DNA from: Flectonema sp. DT1601
Taxonomy: Eukaryota; Euglenozoa; Diplonemea; Diplonemida; Diplonemidae
Assembly (NCBI GenBank): GCA_964019425.1
Contig: OZ025832.1
Location: 372,001-436,000 of the forward strand
Direction: 5' to 3'
Length of the DNA stretch: 64,000 nucleotides
Shown here: positions 50,520 through 61,190 of the stretch, in pieces
Layout of the letters: every line of letters begins with the position of its first letter
How positions within the stretch are numbered: the stretch's first letter is position 1
The notes under the pieces: model-generated
What the model was told of the DNA's origin: nothing
Databases searched by the model: none
The model's input: only the letters and a program-made list of their open reading frames with translations
Made by a program: the position numbers and the translations under genes

Positions 50520-52583
50520 ATGAGTGATAAACTTTGGATTTCCGGATCAAATACTGTTGCTGGTCTTTATTTAAAACAATCCAGAGTAGTCAATGATTTT
50601 TATACTTGGGTTGAAAGAGGAGGTAATTGCATATACAGCACTCCCTCTGGAAGGTGGTGCATAACTAACGATGCTAGGGATTTTTACAAGGGTGATGGAT
50701 TTGCTCATTCAGAAAAACACGATGAAAAACCTCCCAATAACGTCACATGGGACAAAGAGATAACGGTATTAGATGAGGCACAGCAACACCAAGAAAAAGT
50801 ACAACAACGTGAGTCGAATGCCGATTCTGATAGAATTTCGTTAATACAATCATCTCTTCAGCTACTAACAAGTTTAAAAAATCGTGAATTGAAAACCCCA
50901 TCAGATGAGTGTATCCGATGTCAGAAATCTATTTCTGAACATCAGGATTGTGTTTACCATCCTGGATTGTTGCATAAAACAGGTTTTTGGTCATGTTGCT
51001 CTGTGCCATCAACCCAACCAGGATGCGTCACTGTGAAACACACAAGCATACGTACTTATGATAAAATATGTGTTCATTGCTGTTCACATGTAGATTCATC
51101 TGTTTGTATCCCAAGAGTGCATTCATTTAATGAAAAAAACGTCATCTCATGCAGTGATTGTTGTAATGTCCAACGTTGTTCTCAATGTCACTCAACAGAA
51201 TTAAGACATTCAGAAGTGACTGAGGCCACTGATTGTTATGAGTTTGACTGCGATGACTGTGGTTGCATAAAACCAATAGAACAAGTGATAGATATTAATA
51301 TAAAGTGTTCACAATGTGGAAACTCAACTACTATTGATAAGTGTCTCATAGAACAACATCAAAGAAAGCAATACGTTGGTGTGAATGATGTGGATACCAT
51401 GTCGAAGAGCTCTACGTCTACAGTCGCTGTATCTAATGAGGGCAATACTCCCATTCGTTTATTAGAATCATGTGTGACTGTCTCGTTGTTATGTGACAAT
51501 ACTGGTTGTCGACGTCCATTTAAAAAAACAATACCTCAGGTGACATGCTCGGCATGCAATTCACCAAAATTGTCATTGCGACATACAACATCACGGTGTG
51601 ATCGTGGTGTCTTTTCCTGCGACAATTGTAGTGGTTCAGAGACAATAAAAAAATGTAATGTTTGTTTTAAAGAATTTAATTATAAGAAAAACCTGATAGA
51701 CTCTTGTTTAAATTGTGGAATCTCATCAACAAACAAAACAACAAAATCATGCATACCACGAAAACATGAATGGAATGAGGGAAAACCGATACTAAAAAGA
51801 TGTTCAAAATGCGGTTATGAAAACAGTTCAACCAACCTCCCCTGTAATGATGGAGGTACCCACACGTGGATTCATTCACCGGCATTAGATAAAATCATCT
51901 CTCCCAGAAAGATAAAACGAATTCCAAAACACTACTCCATCACAATAAAAGACATCTCAAAACGAGCAGATGCAACTAAAAACATCTGTCAAATAACTGG
52001 AAAAACTGGTCAAGGAAAGGCATTACGAACAGTAGTCTATTGCTATAGCCATTACACTGCTGAAGATATATACAGAAGGTTATTAGTAGAGGGTATTTCA
52101 GTTTATTGCATACACGGAGGTATGTCTCAAAATGCGATAAGGGAATCATGGAATGGATTTATATCTCATGACGAAGAAAAGTCAAAAATCCTGACAACAG
52201 TTTCACTTTTTGAAGCTGATCTCTCCAAAGTTGACATCATCATACACAATGATATTCAGTATCCCTTGTTTGATAATTTACGTAATTTTTCTGACGTCAG
52301 ACCATGTTGTGGTCTTTGCCTAACATCAACAATCATATCCACATCAGATCCAGTGTTGGAGGTATCCGGAGCACATCACTCCAACACTTTAGAAATCTTT
52401 AATAATTGCTTAAACAACTTCACTGGAATCTCCCTCATGGTTGTCGGTGATCGTGATAAAGCTACTCTCAATATGCTTAAAGAATCTCATACCATTGAAG
52501 AAGCTCCTACCTCGATATCAATGGCAAACCTACTTCGTGGAGATAATTGGTTTAGTGAGAGTTCCATCTTGTGTCGATCGTAG
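50520..52583 (+). CDS. Zinc-knuckle-rich protein with CHORD-like module and helicase C-terminal domain (687 aa)
   Basis: Residues about 1-60 form a small Trp/Gly domain (GLYLKQSRV..RWCITN) of a type I have seen in many protist proteins. Residues 144-173 show the CHORD-like pattern C-x-YHPG..GFWSCC..GC..KH. From 184 to 441 there are about ten CxxC pairs (CSDCC, CDDCGC, CSQCG, CSAC, CDNCSG, CNVC, CLNCG, CSKCG). Residues 503-582 match the second RecA domain of DEAD-box-like helicases: TVVYCYSHYTAEDIYRRLL, VYCIHGGMSQ, ILTTVSLFEADLSKVDIII and HNDIQYP. The first RecA domain with Walker A and DEAD is absent, and the usual ARGLD is replaced, so it is probably not an active helicase. It may bind nucleic acid or act as a scaffold. 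No introns are needed. Confidence 0.8.
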   Translation: MSDKLWISGSNTVAGLYLKQSRVVNDFYTWVERGGNCIYSTPSGRWCITNDARDFYKGDGFAHSEKHDEKPPNNVTWDKEITVLDEAQQHQEKVQQRESNADSDRISLIQSSLQLLTSLKNRELKTPSDECIRCQKSISEHQDCVYHPGLLHKTGFWSCCSVPSTQPGCVTVKHTSIRTYDKICVHCCSHVDSSVCIPRVHSFNEKNVISCSDCCNVQRCSQCHSTELRHSEVTEATDCYEFDCDDCGCIKPIEQVIDINIKCSQCGNSTTIDKCLIEQHQRKQYVGVNDVDTMSKSSTSTVAVSNEGNTPIRLLESCVTVSLLCDNTGCRRPFKKTIPQVTCSACNSPKLSLRHTTSRCDRGVFSCDNCSGSETIKKCNVCFKEFNYKKNLIDSCLNCGISSTNKTTKSCIPRKHEWNEGKPILKRCSKCGYENSSTNLPCNDGGTHTWIHSPALDKIISPRKIKRIPKHYSITIKDISKRADATKNICQITGKTGQGKALRTVVYCYSHYTAEDIYRRLLVEGISVYCIHGGMSQNAIRESWNGFISHDEEKSKILTTVSLFEADLSKVDIIIHNDIQYPLFDNLRNFSDVRPCCGLCLTSTIISTSDPVLEVSGAHHSNTLEIFNNCLNNFTGISLMVVGDRDKATLNMLKESHTIEEAPTSISMANLLRGDNWFSESSILCRS

Positions 52584-52912
52584 AGAGGTGATCACTCTGT
52601 GGTTGACGTTTCTTCTTCCCTATCTTTTATTATTATTATAATTATTATTACTGTTTTAGAGCATTGTATTCTTCTTTGTTGAGGGAAATTACTTCTCGTC
52701 TGACATTATTACTTTATCCAGCTTTGACAATAAAACTATAAATATCGGTACAGGAATATAAAAAAAACGCATTCTAGTTTTTTTCAATACTACTCAGGTT
52801 TATTAATTTTTTTTTTTTTCCCCTTGTAAAGTCATCCCCTCCCCCACGAAAAGATTTTTTTTTTTGGTGTGACAAAAAAAACGGGACTTTGATAGGCTCA
52901 GTTGTGGGTCAT
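52584..52912. other. Spacer between zinc-knuckle and exonuclease genes
   Basis: AT-rich with no open frame of note. TACTACTCAG ends near 52797 and T runs at 52808-52820 and 52856-52865. The open frame of the next gene extends left to a TTG, but the first ATG is 52913. Confidence 0.5.
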
Positions 52913-54325
52913 ATGGACAGATGTCCAGTCGACGAGCATCCAGATGGCATGCCGACGTATGGAAGAAGTTGGGTGGGGGAATGCGCTCGAGACAGCGAAG
53001 GAGACATCAGAGTTCTGCAATGGAATATTTTAGCTGATTCACTTGCGAAAGGTTCCGTAGATGAACACAACTCTTTTGATGGGTTATCAAGTGGAGAGTT
53101 ACCTGGACAACGTTGGGTTGAGTGGGGAACAGAAGACCCTCCTTCAGACTACCAAAGGCCTCATATATTTAGGTGTAATCCTCAATGGTTGGAATGGAGC
53201 CATCGACGCAAATTAATCTTAGCTGAAATCAAAAGAATCGACGCTGACATCATCGGACTTCAAGAAGTTGATCATTGGGAAGACATAATATCAGAATTAC
53301 CTGAATACGATGGTTACTTCACTGCCAAAACTGGTTTCAAAGACGGCGTCTGCCTTCTATGGCGTAAATCAAAGATAAAAGCAGCATACAGTAAGGTAAT
53401 TAGATTTTCAAGAGGAGCACAGGTGACGTTGATAAAAAAACTCCTGGTTAAGACTTCTGATCCTGATAAATTCAGACCAGTGTTGGCGATTTCAACGCAT
53501 TTAAAAGCTGGTTTTACACAGCAATACGAAACGACACGTGAGGATCAACTTAGAGCCTTAATGAAGTTAGTATCATCAATCCATGATGGTGAAGCAATCG
53601 TTCTACTGGCAGACATGAATGCTCATCCAAGAGATCTTCCTGGAGTATCCGCTACGGCCTTTCCTTCACTAATGCAAAATTCGACTTTAAAGATGCAATC
53701 ACCCTACAGCAGTACTGTTTTCACCGTCTGGAGTGGTTGGACAGATGGAGAAGTCAGGGCAGCATTTGATCACATTCTTTATAGTAATTGTAATTTTGTT
53801 TGTTCTGGGATCTATCAGTTACCTGAAATGGTAGCAATTAATAGGGAACCTTGTAGACTTCCTAATTACAGATGGCCAAGTGATCATTTACCGTTGGCTG
53901 CAGACTTAAAAATGTTATCGACGTGTCTGTCATGTAGTGATAGCCTTGATACTGACTTAGAAACAATTGTGTTGCAGCTTCCTCAATACAGATACAGTTG
54001 TTATACTCCTGCGGTAAGAAATAATAGACCGATCATGCCTCCACAGCAGCCAATGCCAACCATTCCCAGAATGGGTCATCCGCATGGTGTTGTACCTATT
54101 CCAATGGAAACATATCCTCCACCACCACCACCATCATCGTCGGTAGGATCTGTTTGTAAATACTACGCAGTCGGTAGATGTGTTTATGCTCATGCATGTA
54201 AGTTTCCTCATTCTGATGGAAGGAGAGGTGAGAGGTGCTACTTTTTTGACACTGGTCAGCATTGCAAACATGGAGGCGACTGTCCCTTCCTTCACTCATC
54301 TTCAGGTGCCGCAATAGTTTATTAA
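52913..54325 (+). CDS. CCR4/Angel-type exonuclease-family protein with two CCCH zinc fingers (470 aa)
   Basis: The endonuclease/exonuclease/phosphatase fold is complete: RVLQWNILAD, IIGLQEVDHW (metal Glu), LLWRKSK, ISTHLKAGF, LLADMNAHP (Asp/Asn), AFDHILYS and PSDHLPL (catalytic Asp-His). The QWNILAD and TEDPP..NPQWLEWSHRR context is that of CCR4, Angel and nocturnin deadenylases. After a Pro-rich linker (about 360-410) come two CCCH fingers, C-x7-C-x5-C-x3-H and C-x8-C-x5-C-x3-H, absent from canonical CCR4 and probably binding RNA. It may trim poly(A) tails or other 3' phosphate ends on RNAs chosen by the fingers; a phosphatase activity like nocturnin is not excluded. A start at 52913 gives MDRCPVDEHPDG; no presequence is evident. 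Confidence 0.9.
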   Translation: MDRCPVDEHPDGMPTYGRSWVGECARDSEGDIRVLQWNILADSLAKGSVDEHNSFDGLSSGELPGQRWVEWGTEDPPSDYQRPHIFRCNPQWLEWSHRRKLILAEIKRIDADIIGLQEVDHWEDIISELPEYDGYFTAKTGFKDGVCLLWRKSKIKAAYSKVIRFSRGAQVTLIKKLLVKTSDPDKFRPVLAISTHLKAGFTQQYETTREDQLRALMKLVSSIHDGEAIVLLADMNAHPRDLPGVSATAFPSLMQNSTLKMQSPYSSTVFTVWSGWTDGEVRAAFDHILYSNCNFVCSGIYQLPEMVAINREPCRLPNYRWPSDHLPLAADLKMLSTCLSCSDSLDTDLETIVLQLPQYRYSCYTPAVRNNRPIMPPQQPMPTIPRMGHPHGVVPIPMETYPPPPPPSSSVGSVCKYYAVGRCVYAHACKFPHSDGRRGERCYFFDTGQHCKHGGDCPFLHSSSGAAIVY

Positions 54326-55855
54326 TAATTACCAGAGATGTGAGTACTTCATTATGGAATGTCCTCCTCCCTATTAGATTAGATAGAAATTCTCTAAAAA
54401 AAAAAAAAAAAAGTCTGTGAAAACCTAATTGAAATTCATCTTAGTGCGTTACCTCCCTCGACGCTCGGTAGGATTATTTGGTTTTTTTTTTATTATCGCT
54501 GAGCGCCTTCCTTTTGTTTGAATTATAAACTGAGGTCACAGTTACTCCTGTTTTGTTGACTGGGTGTTGTGTGTTGTGTGTGTGTGGCACGTCGTTATCA
54601 GCTAGCAGTTTTATTCATTGAATGAAAAAAAAATGATTATAATAACAGAATGAGATCAAAGTGAAGTATCAACCTTTTGAAGGACACTACTCTCTCTGCT
54701 TGTTGGTGCTTTACAAGGATTTGAATATCGTTGTTGGACTCCTTGGTTTTTTTTTTTTTTTTTTTTTGTTTTGGTACATGAAAACATTACTGTGGTTTTG
54801 TTTTTACGAATTTCACTTCAAGCAATCACACGCACATTTGGGTAGTCTCTGATGCGGAGGGGAAAACTTGATTGAGCAGAACTGTGCATCTTGTGTTTGA
54901 TGCTGTCTTTCGCTATTCTATTTCTTCTCCCGCAAGAATACTTGTGTGAATGTGAGAGTCTTGTTGTAGCTGATTACGGTAACACCTACAGCAGTAGTAG
55001 CCACAGTTTTTAAAACGTAGAGAATAACAGAAAGAACAGAAAAAAAACAGAAAGAAAAATGGAGCTTTAAAAAAAAAAAAAAAAAAACGAGCGGGTGTTG
55101 TCAGTCAACAGTTACTCACCACGCAGAGTATTACTGTTTCTGATGCATTGATTTCACCTGGTGAGAGTGGCATTGTTTTGTTGAACCAGAATTTCACAAG
55201 AAAATTTGGTGTTTTATCGCTCAGACGGTACCTTCAAAGGGAATACCGCTATCTTATTCTTTCTTTTCTTTTTTTTCCTTTTAAAGCTCGTTCTTCTATA
55301 TAGCATGTTCAACAGCCACGTAGTGGTGGTTGACCGGACGGTTTGTTTGACAAAAATGCGATTAACGTATTATGAAGGACATTATTTCATGTCGAGGGGA
55401 GGAAAAAAAAATAAAAAAAATAAAATAAAAAATAAAGCAACGAAGTTTGCTTTGCCTTTTTTTTCCCCGACGCTTTTTATCGTCATTTATTCCCCTCCCT
55501 TTTCACCCCCTATTTTATAGCATCCGAGAACAGAAAACAAACAAAAAAAAAAAAAAGAACGACGGCAACGTTTGTTAGCTGAGGTCAACGTTTACTCCTC
55601 AGCCTCTCAATTTGTAATAAATTAATTGGCAAAAGATCCTCAGTTACGGTCACTCATACTCACACTGCTCAGTTATTATGGTTCCCATCACGTTTTGCGT
55701 CGTCAGGTTATTTTCTTTTTATTCAATCTTTACTTTGTGTTGTTTTTTTTTTCCTTAAAATTTTTTTTTTCTTTTTTATTCTCTATTTGCACCCTTATCA
55801 CTTTATGGAGTACCTTACAATTATGTAGGTAATGGGGTCTTGCCGACCATCCTTT

Positions 55856-55886
<31 letters not shown>

Positions 55887-55902
55887 TCGAGCTCTCTATT
55901 AG
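54326..55902. other. Spacer, no gene supported
   Basis: Unique AT-rich sequence with several homopolymers. An in-frame stretch at 54661-54852 is short and runs through a Phe tract. CTGATGCGG near 54849 echoes SDE-4 but the rest does not align. Confidence 0.5.
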
Positions 55903-55960
55903 GCAACACTGCAGTCTCTCTACTTGAATAGGCAACACTGCAGTCTCTCTACTTGAATAG
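55903..55960 (+). repeat. Perfect 29-bp tandem duplication
   Basis: The unit GCAACACTGCAGTCTCTC.. (55903-55931) is repeated without change at 55932-55960. Perfect identity points to a recent event. Confidence 0.85.
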
Positions 55961-56040
55961 GCGGTGGTTAGATTTTTAAAAAAAGGGAAAAGGACATTTA
56001 AAAAAAAGCCAAACTATCCGACGAGTACGTACTGAGTAAA

Positions 56041-56081
56041 AATTATTTTTTAGCTTGGTATTCCAAGCTTTTAGAATAATT
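56041..56081. repeat. Inverted repeat/hairpin upstream of the membrane-protein gene
   Basis: AGCTTGG (56052-56058) and CCAAGCT (56063-56069) flank TATT, with outer AATTATT/AATAATT arms. It lies about 340 bp upstream of the ATG at 56418. Confidence 0.45.
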
Positions 56082-56417
56082 GAAGGAAAAAAAAAAAAAA
56101 AAAAAAGATTAACAGAAAAGAAACAAAAAAAAAAAAAAAACCAGGGGAGGGACGGAAGAAAAAAAAAAACTTAGCGAGAAGGAAGAAAAAAAAAAAATGA
56201 GAAAAAAAAAAAAAAAAAAAAAAACCCACACAGTTGTCCACCATCACTTTAATGGAATATGTCTGTTTGTGTAAGTATTTGTGTGAGAACATCGTATTAT
56301 TTATTCCATTTTTTTTTTTTTTTTTTGTTAATTCAATATTTTTCCCATCACTATCAGAACATAACTGACGATAATAATAAAAAAGTGTCTGCAGCTTTTT
56401 TAACATAAAAAAAAATA

Positions 56418-57728
56418 ATGATGAAACTCGTAATGATTATAAGCTTACTAAATGTTGTGATGGCTACCCATAGTTGCGTGGAGTTATCAAGAGATGTGAC
56501 TGACTTTTCACTCTCTGAGGGTGAGAGTATTAGAATACATCAAACATCTGTCACTGAACTGCTAACGATAACAACAAACACCGGAGATGAGATAGGAATT
56601 ATTGAAAATAAAATCTCAAGTTCGTATGCGATGGCGTTGACGTTAGACGTAATTGAAGTAATTTGGTTATCATTCTCAGATAATAAATTAACAATCCGAT
56701 GTCCGCAAGGTGGCATCCAACTTCAACAAACGACAACAACCATTCTATCACTTACACTAAACAGACCAGTAGATTACTACAAATTGACACCATCAGAGCT
56801 TGATGAAAATTCTCATTCTGGTGTGGGTGATTGTGCGACACCTGACATTGAAGAAGAGCCTCTTCTTTTTGTAATGGCTTTTGAATCTGGAAGTACCGAT
56901 GAAGACATTGTCAGTGTTGAAAACTTTCTAGTGATAAAGACCTCTCCGTATGACATGTCGCAAACACCACCACCACCACCATCACCAACTCCTATTGATG
57001 GAACTATTAACTTTGAACTCCTTCCTGAAGGTGCTCGCATCGTTAAGTTCGAAATTTACGGTTTCGACAGCACCATGGATTCATCTATCTTTGAACATAT
57101 TGTAAAAGACCATCTTCACCTCTCAACTACTGTCGGTCTTTACACTAAAGAAGCTTACGTTGTTAAGAAAGAATACAATTACGACATCATGGAGACTGAA
57201 TGGCTCATAGCCACAGTAGTAGTAAACATAGTAGCATTATTCGCTGTGTGTTTGTGTGTTTATTGGTGTTGCTTGAAGAGATATCCAGCCATGAAACTTA
57301 ACATAGGGGGAATCGAACATGAGGATGTGAATGATTCGAAATCGTTGTTGGCGGGGACGTCGTGTTTTGAAGATGAGTCGGCTGTGATTGATAATTTTGA
57401 TGATGGTTTTAGAAGTCGGCCTCCATCAGTTGTTGACGGGGATTGTTCTGATATTGTAATCGAAAGTAAACGACAATCGATATTAGTTCAGTCCCGTTTT
57501 GGTGGACGATCTCCATGTCCATCAGAACGCAAGTCACCTGTCTCTTCACTGAACGGATCCCTCAGACGCGTTCACGTTATCGCCCCCAGCGACAGCGAAA
57601 GCGAAGACTTCCAGGTACCTGACGTTGGTCTCGAAGAAGAAGAGGAAGAATCCTACAGCAGAAATACCAACTCTCCCATTGCGATTACTTCATCGCATGA
57701 AAATATGGATCAAAGCAGCCCTGCTTGA
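56418..57728 (+). CDS. Single-pass type I membrane protein, unidentified (436 aa)
   Basis: An N-terminal signal peptide (MMKLVMIISLLNVVMATHS) leads into an ectodomain of about 240 residues with few cysteines and a Pro tract near residue 183. One membrane helix follows at about 257-279 (LIATVVVNIVALFAVCLCVY) with a Cys/Lys border (WCCLKRYP). The cytoplasmic tail of about 155 residues is Ser- and acid-rich (SDSESEDF, EEEEEE) with many potential phosphorylation sites. The layout is that of a surface receptor or adhesion-like protein. I recognise no domain. A GTACCTG after TTCCAG (near 57613) could be a donor, but the frame stays open and acidic to the TGA, so no intron is assumed. Confidence 0.75.
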   Translation: MMKLVMIISLLNVVMATHSCVELSRDVTDFSLSEGESIRIHQTSVTELLTITTNTGDEIGIIENKISSSYAMALTLDVIEVIWLSFSDNKLTIRCPQGGIQLQQTTTTILSLTLNRPVDYYKLTPSELDENSHSGVGDCATPDIEEEPLLFVMAFESGSTDEDIVSVENFLVIKTSPYDMSQTPPPPPSPTPIDGTINFELLPEGARIVKFEIYGFDSTMDSSIFEHIVKDHLHLSTTVGLYTKEAYVVKKEYNYDIMETEWLIATVVVNIVALFAVCLCVYWCCLKRYPAMKLNIGGIEHEDVNDSKSLLAGTSCFEDESAVIDNFDDGFRSRPPSVVDGDCSDIVIESKRQSILVQSRFGGRSPCPSERKSPVSSLNGSLRRVHVIAPSDSESEDFQVPDVGLEEEEEESYSRNTNSPIAITSSHENMDQSSPA

Positions 57729-58969
57729 ATCTTTGTTTCGTGTGTATTATCATTCACTGCTTTGTGTGAAGATGATATCTCTTTTACGAAGGGGATATCA
57801 AAAAGGACAAATAGGTCGTCTTTGTCTCTTCTAATATGAAGGTGTCGTTAATCTGTTGACGGTCGCTTTCAAGAAATTACATTTCGCTTTTATGTTTGAC
57901 GGCATGCTCTCCTTGTTGGTGTTTTTTTTTTTTTTGTTCACTGAAAAAGATTAGTTTAAGCCTGATACTCGGTGGTCTGTTAGACTCGCTAACTAAGTTA
58001 GCCGAAGCCAACTAGTTTACGACTTGTAAGGGAACGTCTTTTGTTTCCCTTCTTCCCAATTTTTTTTCCCCCCTCACCTTACTATTCTTTATTTTATTAT
58101 ACTTTGATGATATAATCGTTTTGACGACGATTACAGTTCACAAAAAAATAAAAACAAGTTTTCTCTCCTGTGATACTGTTGTCTCATTTCGTTATGTCTT
58201 TTTGTTTTCAACTCACCTTTCGTAGAGGAGCCTGCTTTCGATGCATCATCGACAGAATTGTTGCTTCTATTTTTGGCAGCATCAGTGTTTCATAATTCTT
58301 TTTGACTCTCTTGCGTTGTTTGACTTTTTTCTTCCGTTTTTCTTTTTTTTTTTAGTTAAAAAAACTAAGTAAACGATTAGTTCTTCCGAACACCACCAAA
58401 TCCTTTCGGATTCGGAGGCTTCTGCTGTTCCCTGTTCACAGGAAAATAGAACAGTATGTCTCTCGTGTGAGTTGAGATTTACTCTTAAAGTGCAGAAATA
58501 CTCCAACGTTCTTATTTAACGTTAGGAAAGATTTGATTTTTTTCTTCTTTTTTTCATAGCCTTCTTATTTCTTCACTTTTTTTTTTTCTTTTTTTTGTTT
58601 GGTTTGCACAATCTGTAGCGATTAAATATTTCAGGTCCGGCGTAGTTATGACCTTAAACTGACTGTCATCTTACCTGATCCTTTTGGTTTTCATTTCTTG
58701 CTGAGTGATATGGCTATGTGCTGCCCAAATCTTTTGTGGTACATTTCTAAAGCTTTTCGGTAAGCCCACAGTACACTTATAATGCTTTGGACAACTGCGG
58801 GTGAACGATCCTCGGTACTGTTCCGGGGTTTTCTATTTTCTTTCGTGGAGTGTGGGCATATGGCACATGTGGTCGTATTATAAAGAAAGATGTATATGAA
58901 AGAAAGAAGATTTTTTATTTTTTTTCACCTTCCCCCCACTCCCAGATCGTTTCTCTTTTATTTTCTTTA
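57729..58969. other. Spacer, no gene seen
   Basis: Unique AT-rich sequence. Open frames of 60-90 codons here have no protein-like composition. No RNA gene is recognised. Confidence 0.5.
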
Positions 58970-59112
58970 GTTGTTTACAACCTGTTAGCCTCTGGGCAAG
59001 GTGGAGGCTGGAAGTCGATCACTTCCAGCCAATACTATGAAACTACAATCTTCGCGATTGGGTCCTTACTGATGCGGGCTACCCAGACCCCTCGTAGTCA
59101 TCAGTTTGTATT
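58970..59112 (+). repeat. Structured dispersed element SDE-4, copy 2
   Basis: This is the second copy of 29811-29960, same orientation, 29 kb away. Paired regions are kept: TCTGGG/CCCAGA, the GGCTGGAAGT/ACTTCCAGCC hairpin (one base lost in the loop centre), CAATC/GATTG and ACTGATG/CATCAGT. Differences fall mainly in loops and ends. Confidence 0.6.
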
Positions 59113-59420
59113 TTGCTAACTAAACTAAACTAAATAAGGGGATGATTGTTGAGGAAAATATGAGAGAGTTTTTTTTTTTTTTTGTTCTCTTTCCTTCTTG
59201 GGAATGTTTCTTTTTTCGTGATTTTCTATTCTCACCATTTTGACTCGTATCGTATTGGATACTGCAAATTGAGTTTTTAAAAAAAAAAAAAAAAAAAAAA
59301 AACATCAACATCAACAATTGGAAAAGTGAAGTTTTATGAGACTCACTGATACGGGACTGAGATGAGTTCTGTGATTACCATCTGTAATCATATCTGTGTG
59401 ATTTATTTATTGAAAAAAAA

Positions 59421-59451
<31 letters not shown>

Positions 59452-60461
59452 CGGCAATTTCTTTTTTTCTTTCTATATATAATTTGACATGCGATCCAAA
59501 CTGTTTGTTATTGAAGAAACCAGCTATTTCCATCATCTACTTCTGGTTGTGTCTCTGATTGGTGTCTGCTAGTAGTAGGTCATGTGCTTTAGATTCGGTT
59601 TTCTTCATTTCGTGTGTATTGCCTGTTCAAATGCCTCTGTAGCTCTTAAACAGAAGCTTGGCTGGGCTGTTGATTTGCCGGTTTTTTTTTTCTTTTTTTT
59701 TTCTTTTTTTTCTGTTAATTAAGTCGCATGGTATCTTTATGGGAATCTCAACAGTAACTTTGTGACGTAGGCGTTCTCAGTTTTTTGATCTCTCTTTGCA
59801 GCTCTTCGGCGGAAGCTTGGCTGTTAGTTTAATTGAAAATTCTCTTGTTTTGGAGAGTTGCCTGTATCTGAGTACAGAGTACGCTTAACGACCTTCATAT
59901 TGTTGCTGTTGTGACAAGCACGGTCGTTTTTTTTTTTTTTTTTTTTTTTTTTTTCCACACTTTTTTTTTCGCAGAAGATAACTCTTTTTAATTATCTCAT
60001 TAGTCGTTACGGTATTGTCAAAGTAAATAGTTTCATTTTTTTTTTTTTTTTTTTTTTTCGTTGGTCAAAAAAAAAAATTATTTTTTCCTCCTCGTTCGTT
60101 GCACTGCTAACGCTGAGTAGACGAGGAGAGCGGATGTTTATTATTTTGAATCGTTTGGAGCTCTGTGTGTTTTGCCTATCTTATAGATGTTTCTTTCTGT
60201 GTAGTAATCATTTCGTCTTATGTCCTCTGATTTCCCTGACCTCCTGGGATCGTTGCTTTGTGATGTATTCTCAGCGTGTTTTACGGAGGATGGTACTACG
60301 TGAAATTTTTTTTTCTTGCTTTTTTACAACTTCAGGTTATCAAATCAAAAGAAAAAAGGATTTTTTTTTTCTTTTCCCACCTTCTCTACATTCATGGTAG
60401 AAGAGTGTTTCGGGAGCGGAATTGCTAGCTGGCGGTGATTCAGTCTCAATAAGTGATTGAC
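59113..60461. other. Spacer, no gene seen
   Basis: A and T runs include 59278-59301 and T-rich 59925-59955. A small GATTAC/GTAATC hairpin lies near 59375. Open frames at 60134-60400 are not supported by composition or splice sites. Confidence 0.5.
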
Positions 60462-60562
60462 GTTACTTCAAAAGGATAAGTTAAATATCATCATAGTTAC
60501 TGTATCCTTAACAGATTATTAAATTATCGTTTTTCAGCTGCAATGTAAACAGTTAGCCTACG
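60462..60562 (+). mobile_element. ERF-1 element (subtype 1), degenerate copy
   Basis: GTTACTTCAAAAGGATAAG, then ATCATCATAGTTACTGTATC, TTATTAAATTATCGTT and AACAGTTAGCC keep the order of copy B (9050-9174). Internal deletions and many substitutions mark it as an old copy. Confidence 0.5.
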
Positions 60563-60620
60563 TACATGACTACTTAATCGATACTAACTGTTGTTGTTTT
60601 TTTTTTTTTTTTTTTTCTTT

Positions 60621-60740
60621 TGGAAGTCGGAGAAGAAACCATTCAGATTGAAAGCCGTTATTTCATATAGTCATGACTTATTTTCCCCATGCGACAGGAT
60701 TCTGTCTGCGTTCAACGAAGTATAAGGCTAATCTGAATAG
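60621..60740 (+). repeat. Structured dispersed element SDE-6, copy 3
   Basis: AAGTCGGAGAAGAAACC matches the other copies. ATTCAGATT (60641-60649) pairs perfectly with AATCTGAAT (60730-60738), and AGCC (60653-60656) with GGCT (60726-60729), closing a long hairpin. A T run precedes it, as in the other two copies. Confidence 0.6.
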
Positions 60741-60782
60741 TTTTTACACGGAAACTAGGTTTTTTTTTTTTTAAGTTTTGGT

Positions 60783-60832
60783 CAGTTTCAAGTTGCTTTA
60801 TATTTAATTACAGTATCGGGTTACCTTCCTTA
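60783..60832 (+). repeat. Short dispersed repeat, copy 2
   Basis: It matches 10367-10420 over CAAGTTGCTTTATATTTAAT..AGTATCG. It lies about 40 bp after SDE-6 copy 3. Confidence 0.5.
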
Positions 60833-61190
60833 GTTGGTGGCAATTTTTAAGAAAAAAAAGAAGAAAATATCGCAAAACTAAGAACAAAAAAAAAAAAAAC
60901 AACAACAACAAAAAACGAGAGCAAGCCTCTTTTTTCCCTTTTTTTTTTGTTATTATTTTTTTTTTTAAAAAAATCTTTTTGGGTGGTGCTTTTTTTCCCC
61001 TTCCTTTACTCACACATTCCCTTACTGAAGTCACATATTTTTGCTAACGGGAAGTTAGTCGACGACCCAGCGTTTCCATGTTGAGGATGTAGTCGTAAAT
61101 TTAACCCCCTTTTTCGTCTTGGCAAAGTGACTTCTGGGAGAGCTACATAAGCAACCACCTTGGTGTGTTTTTTTTTTTTTTCATTATTTC

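Noticed and set aside
50520-52583. Active DEAD-box helicase
   Set aside because: Only the second RecA-like half is visible and key motifs of the first half are missing.
52889-52912. Upstream TTG start for the exonuclease-family gene
   Set aside because: Eukaryotic initiation is expected at ATG; 52913 is the first in-frame ATG and leaves the domain complete.
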